DNA of 64,000 nt. Source: Asparagopsis taxiformis. Lineage: Eukaryota; Rhodophyta; Florideophyceae; Bonnemaisoniales; Bonnemaisoniaceae. The position numbers were made by a program, and so were the translations under genes. Location: contig JALQPE010001817.1 in NCBI GenBank assembly GCA_030407315.1, forward strand, positions 172,574-236,573, read 5' to 3'. The notes beneath the pieces were generated by a model. That model ran no database searches and was not told where the DNA came from. It was given only the letters and a program-made list of their open reading frames with translations. This document shows, piece after piece, positions 28,798 through 39,213 of the stretch. The stretch's first letter is position 1. Every line of letters starts with the position of its first letter.

Positions 28798-29904
28798 TTA
28801 AACCGGATGAACACCATGCTTCAACGTCAGGAACCTGAAAAAGTCGCGCAGTGCCAACTCGAATTCAGCGCAATATCTTCGAACCGAGTTACCATTCACA
28901 TTGCCAATTACTTCATGATAAAGACGACGCGGACTCAAACAACCAGCCGACAAGAACGGCCCCAATCTTCCAAACTTGGTATCAATCACCCCGACACTAC
29001 CGCTCACTTCTACCAAGCTCTTCCCGCAAACATAATCATGCAACCTCTCCAATGCACACTGCTCTCCACCACGTAAACTTTGCGACTTTTCCGACTTGTT
29101 CTCGACCAATATATCACCCGCCTCAATTACCCCCGAGTATGACACTCCGCGAATATTGTCCGGAGCCGCTACCGGTTCACCAATTTTCAATTTCAGCATT
29201 GCGTTACTGAATTCATCACAATCCTCTGGCATGTCCTTCACTGTAAACGGCAGCTCTTGTGGAGTCACTAGAGAATTGGTCCAGAATGCTTCTACAGTCA
29301 CACCATGATTGGAAAGCAAATTACTCACAGCCTTCTCCTCAGCAATAGCCTCCTGCGAAACCCCACGATGATAATGTACTCGAGTTGCACCTGTTTCCAT
29401 ACAAAATGCTTGAATTTCATTCGGCACATTAGATGTAGCGTGTCTGATATACAGTTCAGCTCCTCTTGCACGTAGAGAATGGCGTAGAGCCATCACGCTC
29501 TCAATCCAGAATTGATCGCGCTTTCCATTATATATTACCAGAGGGGCGACAGCAGCATCTGCAGATACCGCCGCTGTCAAAGCTGGATTGTCATGTAATC
29601 GCAAGTCTTCGCGAAGCCATATAACAGTCGTACTCGATGGAATCGCTACTGGCGGTCCATCGGGCACAGCAGAGCTCGGTTGTGAAATTGGGGACGTCTG
29701 TGAAGCCGAGCGAGGAAAGGTGTCGAGAGAACGTTGATGAACTTGTACAGCTGATGAGTTGGAGAGGTGCAGACTTGCTGCTACTGGAACGGATGTTTTG
29801 TGCGCTGAAGACACGGGAGCGGAAGGAATAAAGGCATTCATTGGCGACCACCAAGCTGAAACAAACGCTGTGCGTTGTGGGAATTGAGTGAGTGAGAGAT
29901 ACAA
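28798..29904 (-). CDS. PHR2: PHR2-type photolyase/cryptochrome-related protein, plastid-targeted
   Basis: Single exon of 368 residues. The first 85 or so are Ser/Pro/Thr-rich, like a plastid transit peptide. The photolyase antenna domain follows: 'VIWLREDLRLHDNPAL', 'APLVIYN', 'WIESVMALRHSLRARGAELY'. Only the start of the FAD domain is present ('TKFGRLGPFLSAGCLSPRRLY', here split as TKFGRLGPFL and SAGCLSPRRLY), ending after 'ELALRDFFRFLTLKHG'. This early stop matches plant PHR2 proteins, which likewise end soon after WRDFFRF and lack most of the FAD pocket. So it is probably a family trait, not a break. DNA-repair activity is doubtful. Confidence 0.85.
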   Translation of the reverse strand: MYLSLTQFPQRTAFVSAWWSPMNAFIPSAPVSSAHKTSVPVAASLHLSNSSAVQVHQRSLDTFPRSASQTSPISQPSSAVPDGPPVAIPSSTTVIWLREDLRLHDNPALTAAVSADAAVAPLVIYNGKRDQFWIESVMALRHSLRARGAELYIRHATSNVPNEIQAFCMETGATRVHYHRGVSQEAIAEEKAVSNLLSNHGVTVEAFWTNSLVTPQELPFTVKDMPEDCDEFSNAMLKLKIGEPVAAPDNIRGVSYSGVIEAGDILVENKSEKSQSLRGGEQCALERLHDYVCGKSLVEVSGSVGVIDTKFGRLGPFLSAGCLSPRRLYHEVIGNVNGNSVRRYCAEFELALRDFFRFLTLKHGVHPV

Positions 29905-30216
29905 GGAATGAGGTCCAATTCGTGTGAAAGGTGGCGCTATGTTATCTCACCGATCTCAATGCCAGGACAGACTGTCTTTAAAACTATTTTTATTTGACGG
30001 TCGAGTTGCATGATCGTGAAAAGTACTGTACGACACAAGTCGAGCAATGAGTTTCCAGTGCGGGCAAAGCGAAAGATCCGCTACTTGGTATCGTGCATGG
30101 GCGAGCGCTTCCTCTACCACTTCATCTCTACCCCGTCAGCGTCAGAATCAGCATCAATCTCGTCCCGTTCCGTTCGTATGCAATAGTGCTTTGCTGCGAA
30201 ATCCCTCTCGCAAACT
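29905..30216. promoter_or_regulatory. divergent promoter region, PHR2-like and CNOT3
   Basis: The 312 bp between the two start codons contains no domain-bearing frame and must hold both 5' leaders. A clear TATA box or other element was not identified. Confidence 0.4.
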
Positions 30217-32061
30217 ATGGCAGGTCGCAAGTTGCAGGGCGAAATCGAACGCGTTCTCAAAAAGGTCGATGAAGGTGTCGGAATCTTCGAGCAAATATGG
30301 GATAAGGTCTATAGTGCTACCACCACTGCACAGAAGGAAAAGTATGAAGGCGATCTCAAGAAGGAAATAAAGAAATTGCAACGTCTGCGCGACCAAATCA
30401 AAACATGGCAAGGCGATAGTTCCATCAAAGATAAAACAAAGCTTGACGCAAACCGAAAACTAATTGAGGAGAAGATGGAAAAGTTCAAAATATGCGAGAA
30501 AGAGACAAAGACTAAAGCGTTTTCGAAGGAGGGTCTCGCTCAAGACCGAACTGATCCCAAACAGAAAGCAAAGGCGGGCGTGAACGAATGGGTTCGTGAA
30601 GCCATCTCGAGCTTGAAAGAGCAATCCGATGAAATGGAGGCAGAAATTGAAACTCTCAACTCAGGAAAGCGGAAAAAGCGCGGAGAAGAAAACCCTAGAG
30701 TAAGCGATTTGAAAGAACACATTGCCAGGCACGAATACCACGTCGAAATGCTTGAACGAGTTCTTCGCGCCGTGTACAATGATGCCGTCACTCCAGACGA
30801 GGCATCCGATTTGAAAGAAAGCGTTGACTACTATATTGAAAGCAATCAGGATCCTGACTTTTTCGAGGATGATGAAATGTACGACATGCTCAACCTGGAA
30901 GCACCTTCAACAACAGTAATTTCGAAGAAGAAAGAGGCCAAGCCTGTTGAACGTGATGAAGATGATGATAACACTCCATCAGGTACAACTTTTGCAACGC
31001 CTAACAGCAAGAAGGGCCCAGCTTCACCTCGTAACACGAAAGGAAGCAGAACTGTATCAGCAACTGCTAGCTCAAAGCTTCCAGTCACGTCTAACCGCAT
31101 TGTATCCCCGAAGAACTCACGAGTCGATGAGAAATCACCGACTATTGACACTCACTCACCTCGATCATCTATGAATGTCGCAAGAGATACAAGTTCCCAT
31201 CGACATCCAAACGCACCCCTGATGAGCACCGTTGTAAAGGGTTCAGTGGCTTCGAAACCAGTTGTGAATGCTAAAAGTCCGTCCTCAACTAACATTGCTA
31301 CATTCGATCCGCACCATGCACGGCAATCACCGCCCCGGCATCAACAATCCGATCATAGTTTGCATTTGCGAAGGACCCCTACACCAATAGATGCAAAACT
31401 GGCGCGAGATGGACCCCACACTGCACCTGGCACAGTTGGCGAAATCGGTGAACAGAAACAAGTGCCAGGGGACGGCGAGAAAACACAATCCGAAAACAGC
31501 GACTCGCGTGCACAGAAAGTGGCTGCGCAAGCTGCCAAAGTAAATCCAAAGCTGAACGCAATAGACCCGAAACTGGCGGCGCTGGAGGCATCACTCGCCT
31601 ACATGCCGGAAATGCCGCTCGCACCTGCAAAGTCTGGACTTTCAGCCAGAAACACTGGAAACGGGAATCCATCTGGTACAGTTGCTACTCCTCGAAACCC
31701 TGTGGCAACGCCACCAAGTTTTCCTGCTGTCCCGGCCCCAGTGTTTGACAATCGACAAATCTTCGAGAAGTTCGACCCAGACACGCTCTTTTTCATATTT
31801 TATTACCAACAAGGCACTTATCAACAGTACCTCGCTGCCAGGGAGCTGAAGAGGCAAGGTTGGCGCTTTCATAAGAAGTATTTGACTTGGTTCCAAAGAC
31901 ACGATGAACCTAAACTGTCGACGGACGAATATGAGACTGGAACATTTATATATTTTGACTACGCGAACGTCGTAGTCCATGGACAAGGAACGGGATGGTG
32001 CCAGAGAATCAAGTCAGAATTTGTATTCGAATATCGATTTCTAGAGGATGAACTGGTGTGA
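30217..32061 (+). CDS. CNOT3: CCR4-NOT complex subunit 3
   Basis: Single exon of 614 residues. The N-terminal Not3 coiled coil opens 'MAGRKLQGEIERVLKKVDEG' and includes 'FEQIWDKVY' and 'EKMEKFKICEKETKTKAFSK', essentially the family signature, up to about residue 230. A Ser/Pro/Thr-rich low-complexity linker spans about 230-500. The C-terminal NOT box has 'FEKFDPDTLFFIFYYQQGTY', 'AARELKRQGWRFHKKYLTWF' and 'GTFIYFDY'. It acts in mRNA deadenylation and decay. It converges with the TMEM115-like gene, stops 91 bp apart. Confidence 0.96.
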   Translation: MAGRKLQGEIERVLKKVDEGVGIFEQIWDKVYSATTTAQKEKYEGDLKKEIKKLQRLRDQIKTWQGDSSIKDKTKLDANRKLIEEKMEKFKICEKETKTKAFSKEGLAQDRTDPKQKAKAGVNEWVREAISSLKEQSDEMEAEIETLNSGKRKKRGEENPRVSDLKEHIARHEYHVEMLERVLRAVYNDAVTPDEASDLKESVDYYIESNQDPDFFEDDEMYDMLNLEAPSTTVISKKKEAKPVERDEDDDNTPSGTTFATPNSKKGPASPRNTKGSRTVSATASSKLPVTSNRIVSPKNSRVDEKSPTIDTHSPRSSMNVARDTSSHRHPNAPLMSTVVKGSVASKPVVNAKSPSSTNIATFDPHHARQSPPRHQQSDHSLHLRRTPTPIDAKLARDGPHTAPGTVGEIGEQKQVPGDGEKTQSENSDSRAQKVAAQAAKVNPKLNAIDPKLAALEASLAYMPEMPLAPAKSGLSARNTGNGNPSGTVATPRNPVATPPSFPAVPAPVFDNRQIFEKFDPDTLFFIFYYQQGTYQQYLAARELKRQGWRFHKKYLTWFQRHDEPKLSTDEYETGTFIYFDYANVVVHGQGTGWCQRIKSEFVFEYRFLEDELV

Positions 32062-32151
32062 GAGGCCAGCAATATATGGACAGATTAGGTAATGCTACTA
32101 CTGCTTGTGAACGTTGTGAATATTCAACGCAGAGGAGCTATGAGACCTCTT

Positions 32152-33225
32152 TTACACGGGACTCTCGGCATCTGTGCCTGTCGGCGCGTTTGTGTTCAGA
32201 CGCTCATCCAATGCCTTCAAGGCGCGCTGTCTCCGACGTTCAGCATCTACAGAGGCCGCCTTGTTGACGGGCTGCTGTATGCCTTCCTCATCGGACTGCG
32301 GTGCAGTTGCAAATCCAGCCATCAGTAGAGGTTTGAAGATAGTAAAGCAGACATGTGCAAATATACCTACAAAGCTTCGCAACGGGTCAGGAAAGAGTGT
32401 TGCATAAGCAAATGCCTCTGAGAGATCACCTCTGACATTGTTCCTAGTCTGGTAGAAGCGGAGGAATATCCACGAACTCTGGAATGCGGCTAACGTAAAG
32501 AATAGAACACCCAATGGAAGCAGCTGGGCGATAGCGAGTAACGTCACTGCTACTATGTACAAGAGAGGAAGAAAATTTGCTGTCATGTTCACTCTGGAGA
32601 TTCCAATTTCATGCTCTGGGATAAGCTGTTTGACAGCGATAAGCAAGGACGCGCAAATGCCGTTAGTTGTGCCGATCGGTGTGAACCTTTTGATTCAATG
32701 GAGAGAAGCATTGTTAGAATGTGAGCGATGGAAGGAACAACATGGCGTTTGCAGAACGTACAAGACAAAGCCTCTTCGAGTAACCATATATATAGCGAGC
32801 AAGGAGACATAGGTTAATATGCCGGACAGACAATTCACAAATAGAAGGAAAATGATGAGTTGTCTACTGCCCCAGGAAGTTTCAATCCATTTACCCAGCA
32901 CGAGAATAAGTAAGACATTGAAAGCGCTTTCAAACAGATTGAGCTCAATGAAGCCTGCCGTTAAGAAATTCCAAAGCTTGAATTGACCCACTGTAGCTTG
33001 CGGTATTAGGGCGAGAAAGCTTGTTGCAATTTCTCCAGCAACAGGAATGACTGATAAAATTGAAAGCAAAGCAAGGGAAAGAGCGAGAGCGCGGGTGAAC
33101 GGTGGGATCGCGCGAACTGCACTAGTGGTTTCCTATAATAAGAAATGGATTAGCGATTGCAAGGCAATAAATGAGGCGGAAGCAGGCAGTGTGCAGATGG
33201 CACTTACGTGTGAAACCGTATCCAT
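32152..33225 (-). CDS. TMEM115: TMEM115-like rhomboid-fold Golgi membrane protein, three exons
   Basis: Exons 33225-33208 (18 nt, MDTVSH), 33132-32762 and 32686-32152, introns 75 nt each with GT-AG ends (donor GTACGT at 32761), give 307 residues. Exon 2 has the DUF1751 pattern 'KLWNFLTAGFIE', 'LVLGKWIETSWGSRQLIIF'. Across the second junction the frame continues into 'TPIGTTNGICASLLIAVKQL' then IPEHEI, as in TMEM115, where a conserved G...A..VA.KQ...PE segment follows. At least five membrane helices are visible. TMEM115 associates with the COG complex and influences retrograde Golgi traffic; it lacks the rhomboid protease dyad. The cytosolic tail is Ala/Gln/Arg-rich. Confidence 0.82.
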
Positions 33226-36200
33226 TGACGGAACAGCAGACGAGATGAGCGAGCGAGCGGTGGGTGTCGGAGATCGAGGCTGATATGGAATCGGTCGGTA
33301 GAGCGATGTGGTGCTGGGGTGTAGGGAACAATGATGATGTGAAAGGATTGAATTTCGCTACTGGGGTTACTTGAAGTTTATTAGACCCCGAGTGGGCCTC
33401 AAATCAAAAATCTCTCCGCAGACCACGATATACATGAACTGGTGCTCCAAGCACAGCATTGCTGCCCATGCAATTCAACGAATAGACGGCAACCACATTG
33501 GGTCTAGACGTGCGCAAAATCAAACTCACATGCTGCTGGAAGAATATCTCGCGCGAAGCCCGAGCGTGAGGATTCCCATGCATCTTGAGACGTGCAAACT
33601 GATTATCTTCACCTGATACTTGTATCGTCAGCACGTATGTATGAACAGTACGTTACATTCCATTGTTGGGTTGGGCGCAGCACAGTCGTAAAAGAAGAGT
33701 ACGTGTACTTGAGTTCACACAACTGACTCGTTCAATGCACTCGAGACTGCAGTTGATAAGCATTGATAAGAATTCACATGGTTTGAAAATGTGCAATATC
33801 CTTCTAGCGAGAGAAAATCACACACCAGCAAGTTGTATCCTAGGTAACACAGGATACAACGTCATGCAATCACGATTCAGACAATACGTAGACCTTTGTC
33901 TCAATCTTCTTCAACAACTAAATTGAGAAGTTAGCATTGCACAGGTATGTTTTCCGCAATCGCCTTGCTGTATCTGTATCACATATGATGCTTTCAAGCA
34001 ACAATGAAATTACAGAAGTAGCTATAAGATACGATGCCGGCAATACAATTGGGATCGCTCTATTTCTGGATTCTGCGTATCGCAATGTAAACTCTGCATT
34101 GTTGTTGATGCATCGCCATGATGTTGTCCGTATTAGTCGCCATCTTGAGTACTGCCATCCGTCGCTTTCCAAGATATGATTTTCCTCAAACGTACGCATG
34201 CGTATGGAATCATCTTGACAACAAGTTAGCAACACACCAAGCTACCCTCGAGCGTTCGAGCCATCTTCACAGCCAACATATATGCCTATGTTATGCTTAC
34301 AATATGCTGCCGGCGTGCTCATCGTCAAGTTCTAATCATAGACTATCATGAGATGCGAGTACCCAATTAAACGTGACCATAACAAGAAAAAGGAGCTCGT
34401 CATGACAATCAAATCGTTTCCTTCGATCTTTGGGACAAACATCTGCACAGTATCTCCGTTTTTTGTGCGTCAAACAGATTAATACTTTGCACATTTTCAA
34501 GCGGTATCCAACAGTTACGTTGACGCCGTTGGTAACGACCATCATCGCCCTAGCGTGAACAAGAGAAACGGAAGCAACAGTGAAAACCCTGAAAAAAAAC
34601 TAAATTTATCTTGTTGCTTCGCTTCTATTCCTCCATAAAGACGATGCACTATGAAGCCGTTTATGTTGTCAAGGAAGGAGCCACGCTTTGTGCCTCGATG
34701 ACGGTATCACGTCTCGTCTCGAGACATGTTTACGTTCAATTGCGCCTGATTTGCTCTTTCAGAGTGCATATCAATGACGTAATACGTTCATCGTCAGGAG
34801 CACTCATCCGTGCGTTTGGAACATCAATAAAGCATGTGGCTCAGTCGTTTGGCAATTTCTCTCCTTAGCGCGTGGCATGCAATTGCCATTTCGCAATGCT
34901 CTGTTTGAGTTATGGTTGGTTGCTTACAAAGGAGGAAGCGATTTTGAGGACGGACATCATCAGAAACAACTCTGTTCATTTCATATACAGCGGTTAAGGA
35001 TTGTAGGACGAGTGCTGTGCGTCACAAATGCCAAAAATAAGCAGCCTAAGCGACCTGCTTTCCACGAAACACAATGTCAACAACAGTAATATTTCTGCCA
35101 GGACAGTGTCTTGAGAGAAACTCTGAATTTTGGTGATTAGTTCACACAATTCAAACTTGGAACGTGTGGGCGCTGACGTCATCTGGAGCCAAATTGCAAG
35201 AGGAAAGAAGTGCGCAACACGTGCTGTATCTGGCACTAAAGATAGGTGGCTGCGACTCCGAGCGCTTACATTAGGTTGGACTGTTTTCCTGCGTGCGCTA
35301 GACACAAGAATGTGGAATTGAGTGAGATTTAGCGACGTTCAAGTGGCGAGAAATTGTCATGCACGTATTGAACTGTGCTGTGCTGTCCAATCCGAGTGGA
35401 ACAAATGAGAAATCAAGCACGTTTGGAAGTGTATTGAGATAGAATGCGATTATGTTGTTGAAAGTGATATGATTGCGGACGGACTGAATCATGTTGAAGA
35501 CTCTGGTGCTCTCGTCAGGAAGACATGATGACTGGGACGATATTGAATTCCTGCCAGTGAATGTTTGAAGAAAAATGGCCCGGCGAGCATGATGGCATGT
35601 GTTGTATGCGTTATGCTAACAAGTAACAATAACGGAGTGATCGTCGGGCGCGCACGCCGGCCTGGCGCGCGGATGTGACAGACAGACAGACAGGCACGAA
35701 CGGTACATGAATTACATACAATGTTACGTCTGACTCTACTCACGCACGTGAGAGGCACGTGCTCTTCTCTAATCATGACTGTGCTCAATCAGAGTCCATC
35801 TTGTTCCCCTTTTGCTTGTCCCCATGTCGTCACTGTATTCGTTTTCCTCTCCCCACGTCGCCTGATCACATGACTGCAGCGTCACAGCACCACTCACCAG
35901 CAACAGCTCTGCCTGTCGCTTCGCAGGAGGAGGATCACGAGCTCAAAATAGAATGATAAAAATTTCAAGTAATTACTTCACATCTCTTGTGTAACCTCAC
36001 GCCTGGGCTCTCTCCGCTTTCCTTCTAGTTCTTTCCCAGCTCAGCTGCCGGTCCAAGATTAACAACTTACAGTTTCGCTCGCTTATTAATTCGAGTTAGT
36101 GGCATTACAATTTTGTTCAAAGGCATAACGAAAGAGGTACTCAATGAAGTGAAATCATCCGATCCCAAGCGGAAAGAGCGAACTCACCAGCGATGGAGAT

Positions 36201-36531
36201 TCGGGCTTCATTTACAGTAAGCTATGTTATGTCAACTTATTTTTAAACCACTACGTCCGTTTCCCACTTGATATCATATTCCTAATATGCCACTCCAACT
36301 TTGTACCATATTTTGTTCTCTATTGGGTCTGTGTAAGAGATTCAACCTTCAGTCGCTGTCCCAATGCGGTGAGTCGTTCGTATCATTTGAGAAACATGCC
36401 GTAAGCGCGCCGACTCTTGTATTTATGTGGCAGCTCTTCCACCACACCCCACAAATCCAGACCAAACCAGCAAACTGAAACAACAAACAACTCACTCAAC
36501 TCTAACCATCCAATTGCAACACTTTCACAAA
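33226..36531. other. 3.3 kb gene-poor spacer with possible minus-strand coding remnants
   Basis: No complete gene was recognised. On the minus strand short frames have WD-like character, for example 34235-33918 ('VLLTCCQDDSIRMR' region; upstream IYVGCEDGS in the same frame with a TAG between), 34545-34336 (VTNGVNVTVGYRL and 'NWVLASHDS'), and 33634-33404. They are separated by stops and lack clean splice sites. From about 35500 to 36530 there is only low-complexity and promoter-like sequence, including a (gaca)n run near 35684. Confidence 0.3.
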
Positions 36532-37433
36532 ATGGTTCCAGGTACCAACTTCCCGTCCTCATCGACCAAGCATGATAGCTCGACTCGTACCGGTGAAAGG
36601 TCCAGAAGAGACCGCGCAACTGTTTCACAAAAGCAAACCGATTCCAGAAATCGGTCATCGAACAACTACTGGGACGTCGTGCTGGACAGGGATATGACGT
36701 CTCTATCTCTGAGTGATCGAAGGATTCGAGAGGGCGATTCGAGACTTCGTCCGTCGGGGTCTCGTGCAATTTCGAAAGCAACTCCATCGCATTGTGCAAT
36801 CTGCAAGGCATCGTTCACAAGCGCGCGAGCCTACGAAGAGCACATGAAAACGTGCAAATCTGAAGTGGACAGACCGCATCGATGCCAGGAATGCGGTATC
36901 TCATTTAAGAAGAACAGTAATTTGACCAAGCACGTCAAGATGGTTCACCTGGGTGAGAAGGAACATGCATGTCCTGAGCCAGGATGTGGACGCATGTTTG
37001 GACAGAAATCGAATCTATCGAGTCACATCAGGGCAGTTCATTATGGGGAGAAGCCATTTGAATGTACTGAGCCCGGATGCGGGCGTCGTTTTGCACAGAA
37101 GAGTGGCCTCAAGGCGCACATTAAGACGGTTCACTATGGAGAAAGGCCATATGTGTGCAAATGTGGATCGTCATTTGGACATAGTGGAGACGTAAGTTGA
37201 TGTTGAGCGCTGCGCGGTGCAATGCGAGTGTTTACGTTTTTCTGAGACTAACCTGAATTGATATGACGTATGGCGATACTTAGTTGAACCGACACATCCG
37301 AGTCGTGCATGAGAGGCAACGCCCGTTCGAGTGCCATTTGTGCCCGGATCGCAAGGCGTTTGGACGAAAATCTGTGCTGATGCGTCACATGCAGACGCAT
37401 GGATCGGCCAGTACGGACGCATCTTACTTGTAA
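36532..37433 (+). CDS. C2H2 zinc-finger protein, two exons
   Basis: Exons 36532-37191 and 37284-37433 (intron 92 nt, GTAAGT...TAG) give 269 residues. A Ser/Arg-rich N-terminal half is followed by about six fingers. The first, CAICKASFTSARAYEEHMKTC, is CCHC-like. Then come canonical C2H2 fingers with TFIIIA-like linkers (GEKEHAC, GEKPFEC, GERPYVC). The penultimate one ends CKCGSSFGHSGD and continues across the intron as LNRHIRVVH; the last is CHLCPDRKAFGRKSVLMRHM. The fingers using the 'CxEPGCGRxF' form resemble TFIIIA/ZNF-type DNA binders. A nuclear DNA- or RNA-binding role is inferred; targets are unknown. Confidence 0.88.
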
Positions 37434-37820
37434 ATAACTGGACGAATCAATAATCTAACACGTCTGACTGCGGAAGAGTAGAGGTACTTTTCCTGGTAGT
37501 AAAAAAAACTTGTTCGCAACAATTCAACGTCCGATATCCCAAGCTGGCACAGTCCTGTGACTGCACGTGCCGTGGCTCACGTCAAGGCACCGCGCAGAAT
37601 TCAACGACAATTTAGGGCCCTCCGCGTGGGCCCCGCGCTATATATTCTATTCTCCTGGCACAGTGTACCGTCGGCGGCCCGCCGACCGCGACCCTGCCCT
37701 GCCCCGCCCCGCCGTGCGATCTTTTCAAACGGTCTTTTTTTTAATTTTTAAACATTTGAAAACAAAATAATATTTCAAACTTTTCAACCCTCAGATACGC
37801 AATAAGCGCCCGTGTGTCTC
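37434..37820. other. convergent intergenic spacer
   Basis: Between the zinc-finger and Mpv17 stops. It contains a GC-rich C-run stretch (about 37670-37720) followed by a T/A-rich block (37730-37790). No gene seen. Confidence 0.4.
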
Positions 37821-38636
37821 TCAAGCGCATGGCTTGGCCTGGCGAGAGGCGACCACCGACAAGAATGAAACCCAGAATACTGACGCCGCAGATGTAAATA
37901 ATACGCGTTGCGAAACCGGAACACATACAAAATTAATTAGGTTCAACAGCGGCCATACCTTGTAGCTATTCATCATGGTCGCTGCGAGATTGTCCTTGAG
38001 AAACTGATATGTTACAGCTGGCGTCTCTCCCTCCGCCAGTTTCATAATACCGAAAAACGACGCTGTTGCCACTGGAGCAAATGTCATTTGGTCGACGACC
38101 ATTTTCATTATCGCCCCGCGTGTGCCCGGCATCTTGACCACTCGTTCCAGAAATTGAAACCAAAAGTGCCCCTGCGGCCCCGATATCAGCAATCCGTAGA
38201 CAGCAAAGCGTGCCAATCGTACCGAGTCCAAATTGTTGGACGGCGACAGAGCTTGCGCCAGCACATCTGAAAGGAATACTAGAAATGCAGCACTCAGTGA
38301 CTTGGTGCGCAGCGGCGAAACGTGCAATTGCTTCATGTAATGACGCCACATGACAGCCAGTAGAGAGGTGGCACTGTCAAAGTAGCCACCGGCACCATCC
38401 GAGTCATCGGGGCGTCGGTCGCGACGAGTACCGCCGCCGCGTGGTGGTAGAGCACCGGCCGAGCTTAGATGGGCGGACCGAGGCAATCGGAAAGTGCTGT
38501 TGTGGACGACAGAGGAGCGTGTTGTCGACGGTTGGTGAAGGTGGCGGGGATTGGACGAGCCAGCGGCAATGGCGTACGGAGTTGTTGTTAGAGTAAATAA
38601 TGGTGACGAGAGAGTGGGAATAAGAAAAGCAGCCAT
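37821..38636 (-). CDS. Mpv17/PMP22-family membrane protein
   Basis: The ATG at 38636 (MAAFLIPTLSS...) is chosen over the frame start at 38738; it gives 271 residues with a Ser/Thr/Arg-rich organelle presequence. The Mpv17/PMP22 domain covers the C-terminal 180 residues: 'WRHYMKQLHVSPLRTKSLSA', 'LARFAVYGLLISGPQGHFWF', 'VVDQMTFAPVATASFFGIM', 'YKVWPLLNLINFVCVPVSQR' and 'ASVFWVSFLS'. The family forms channel-like proteins of mitochondrial, plastid or peroxisomal membranes. No intron is needed. It diverges from the methyltransferase-like gene across 577 bp. Confidence 0.9.
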   Translation of the reverse strand: MAAFLIPTLSSPLFTLTTTPYAIAAGSSNPRHLHQPSTTRSSVVHNSTFRLPRSAHLSSAGALPPRGGGTRRDRRPDDSDGAGGYFDSATSLLAVMWRHYMKQLHVSPLRTKSLSAAFLVFLSDVLAQALSPSNNLDSVRLARFAVYGLLISGPQGHFWFQFLERVVKMPGTRGAIMKMVVDQMTFAPVATASFFGIMKLAEGETPAVTYQFLKDNLAATMMNSYKVWPLLNLINFVCVPVSQRVLFTSAASVFWVSFLSVVASRQAKPCA

Positions 38637-39213
38637 GGGAAATGAGATTAGCGGACAACGAATGTGGTGGATGACGATAACCACAAGCGTTTGAATGGAG
38701 GAGGGCGGGTGGTAGACGAAGGACTTGCTTTGGAGCACAACGGAAGCTTGACGCCGTTCTTATGCAAAAACAACACGGCGTGTATGAGGTTGCGAGCTGC
38801 GTGCGGTGCAATGCAATTGCAGAAAATATCACATCGCACGATATGTTGATGGCCAACAGAGTCGTTGGAACACGTGTATGGCCCAAAACAAGCCACTGTT
38901 TCTCTTTTCACTTCAATTTTTGCGCTATACAGGTTTTCATTGATGGGTGGCTCGTCGTGAGTGTCTCGAACGTGCGTCAATCCGCCGCCGCCCAGCGGTT
39001 GACGGCTGCAAATATCTCTGCCAATCATTTGCATATCCTCTTTGCAGCTGAGTCCCTTCATAGCTCAAATTCGTTCACTCAAATTAATCCTCCCAATTCA
39101 AACCTTGCCATCTACCGCCGCAATGTAGCCCTCCCCTTTCCATACAAGTGACCGTCCCCAACGAGGCATCGCCCGACGCGTCCTACTCCCATGCATATCC
39201 CCACCATCGTAAA
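38637..39213. promoter_or_regulatory. divergent spacer, Mpv17 and secreted methyltransferase-like gene
   Basis: About 0.58 kb without a recognisable gene. Open frames on both strands are short and featureless. It presumably holds both promoters. Confidence 0.35.

Noticed and set aside
28798..29904. A truncated, pseudogenised cryptochrome
   Set aside because: The early stop matches plant PHR2 proteins, so truncation is more likely a family feature.
34611..35089. Plus-strand frames in the 33.2-36.5 kb spacer
   Set aside because: Short, without Met context or domains, and opposed by the more protein-like minus strand.
37567..37770. Short Arg/Pro/Ala-rich frames between zinc finger and Mpv17
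   Set aside because: They sit in a GC-rich 3' spacer with two frames open together and no homology visible.
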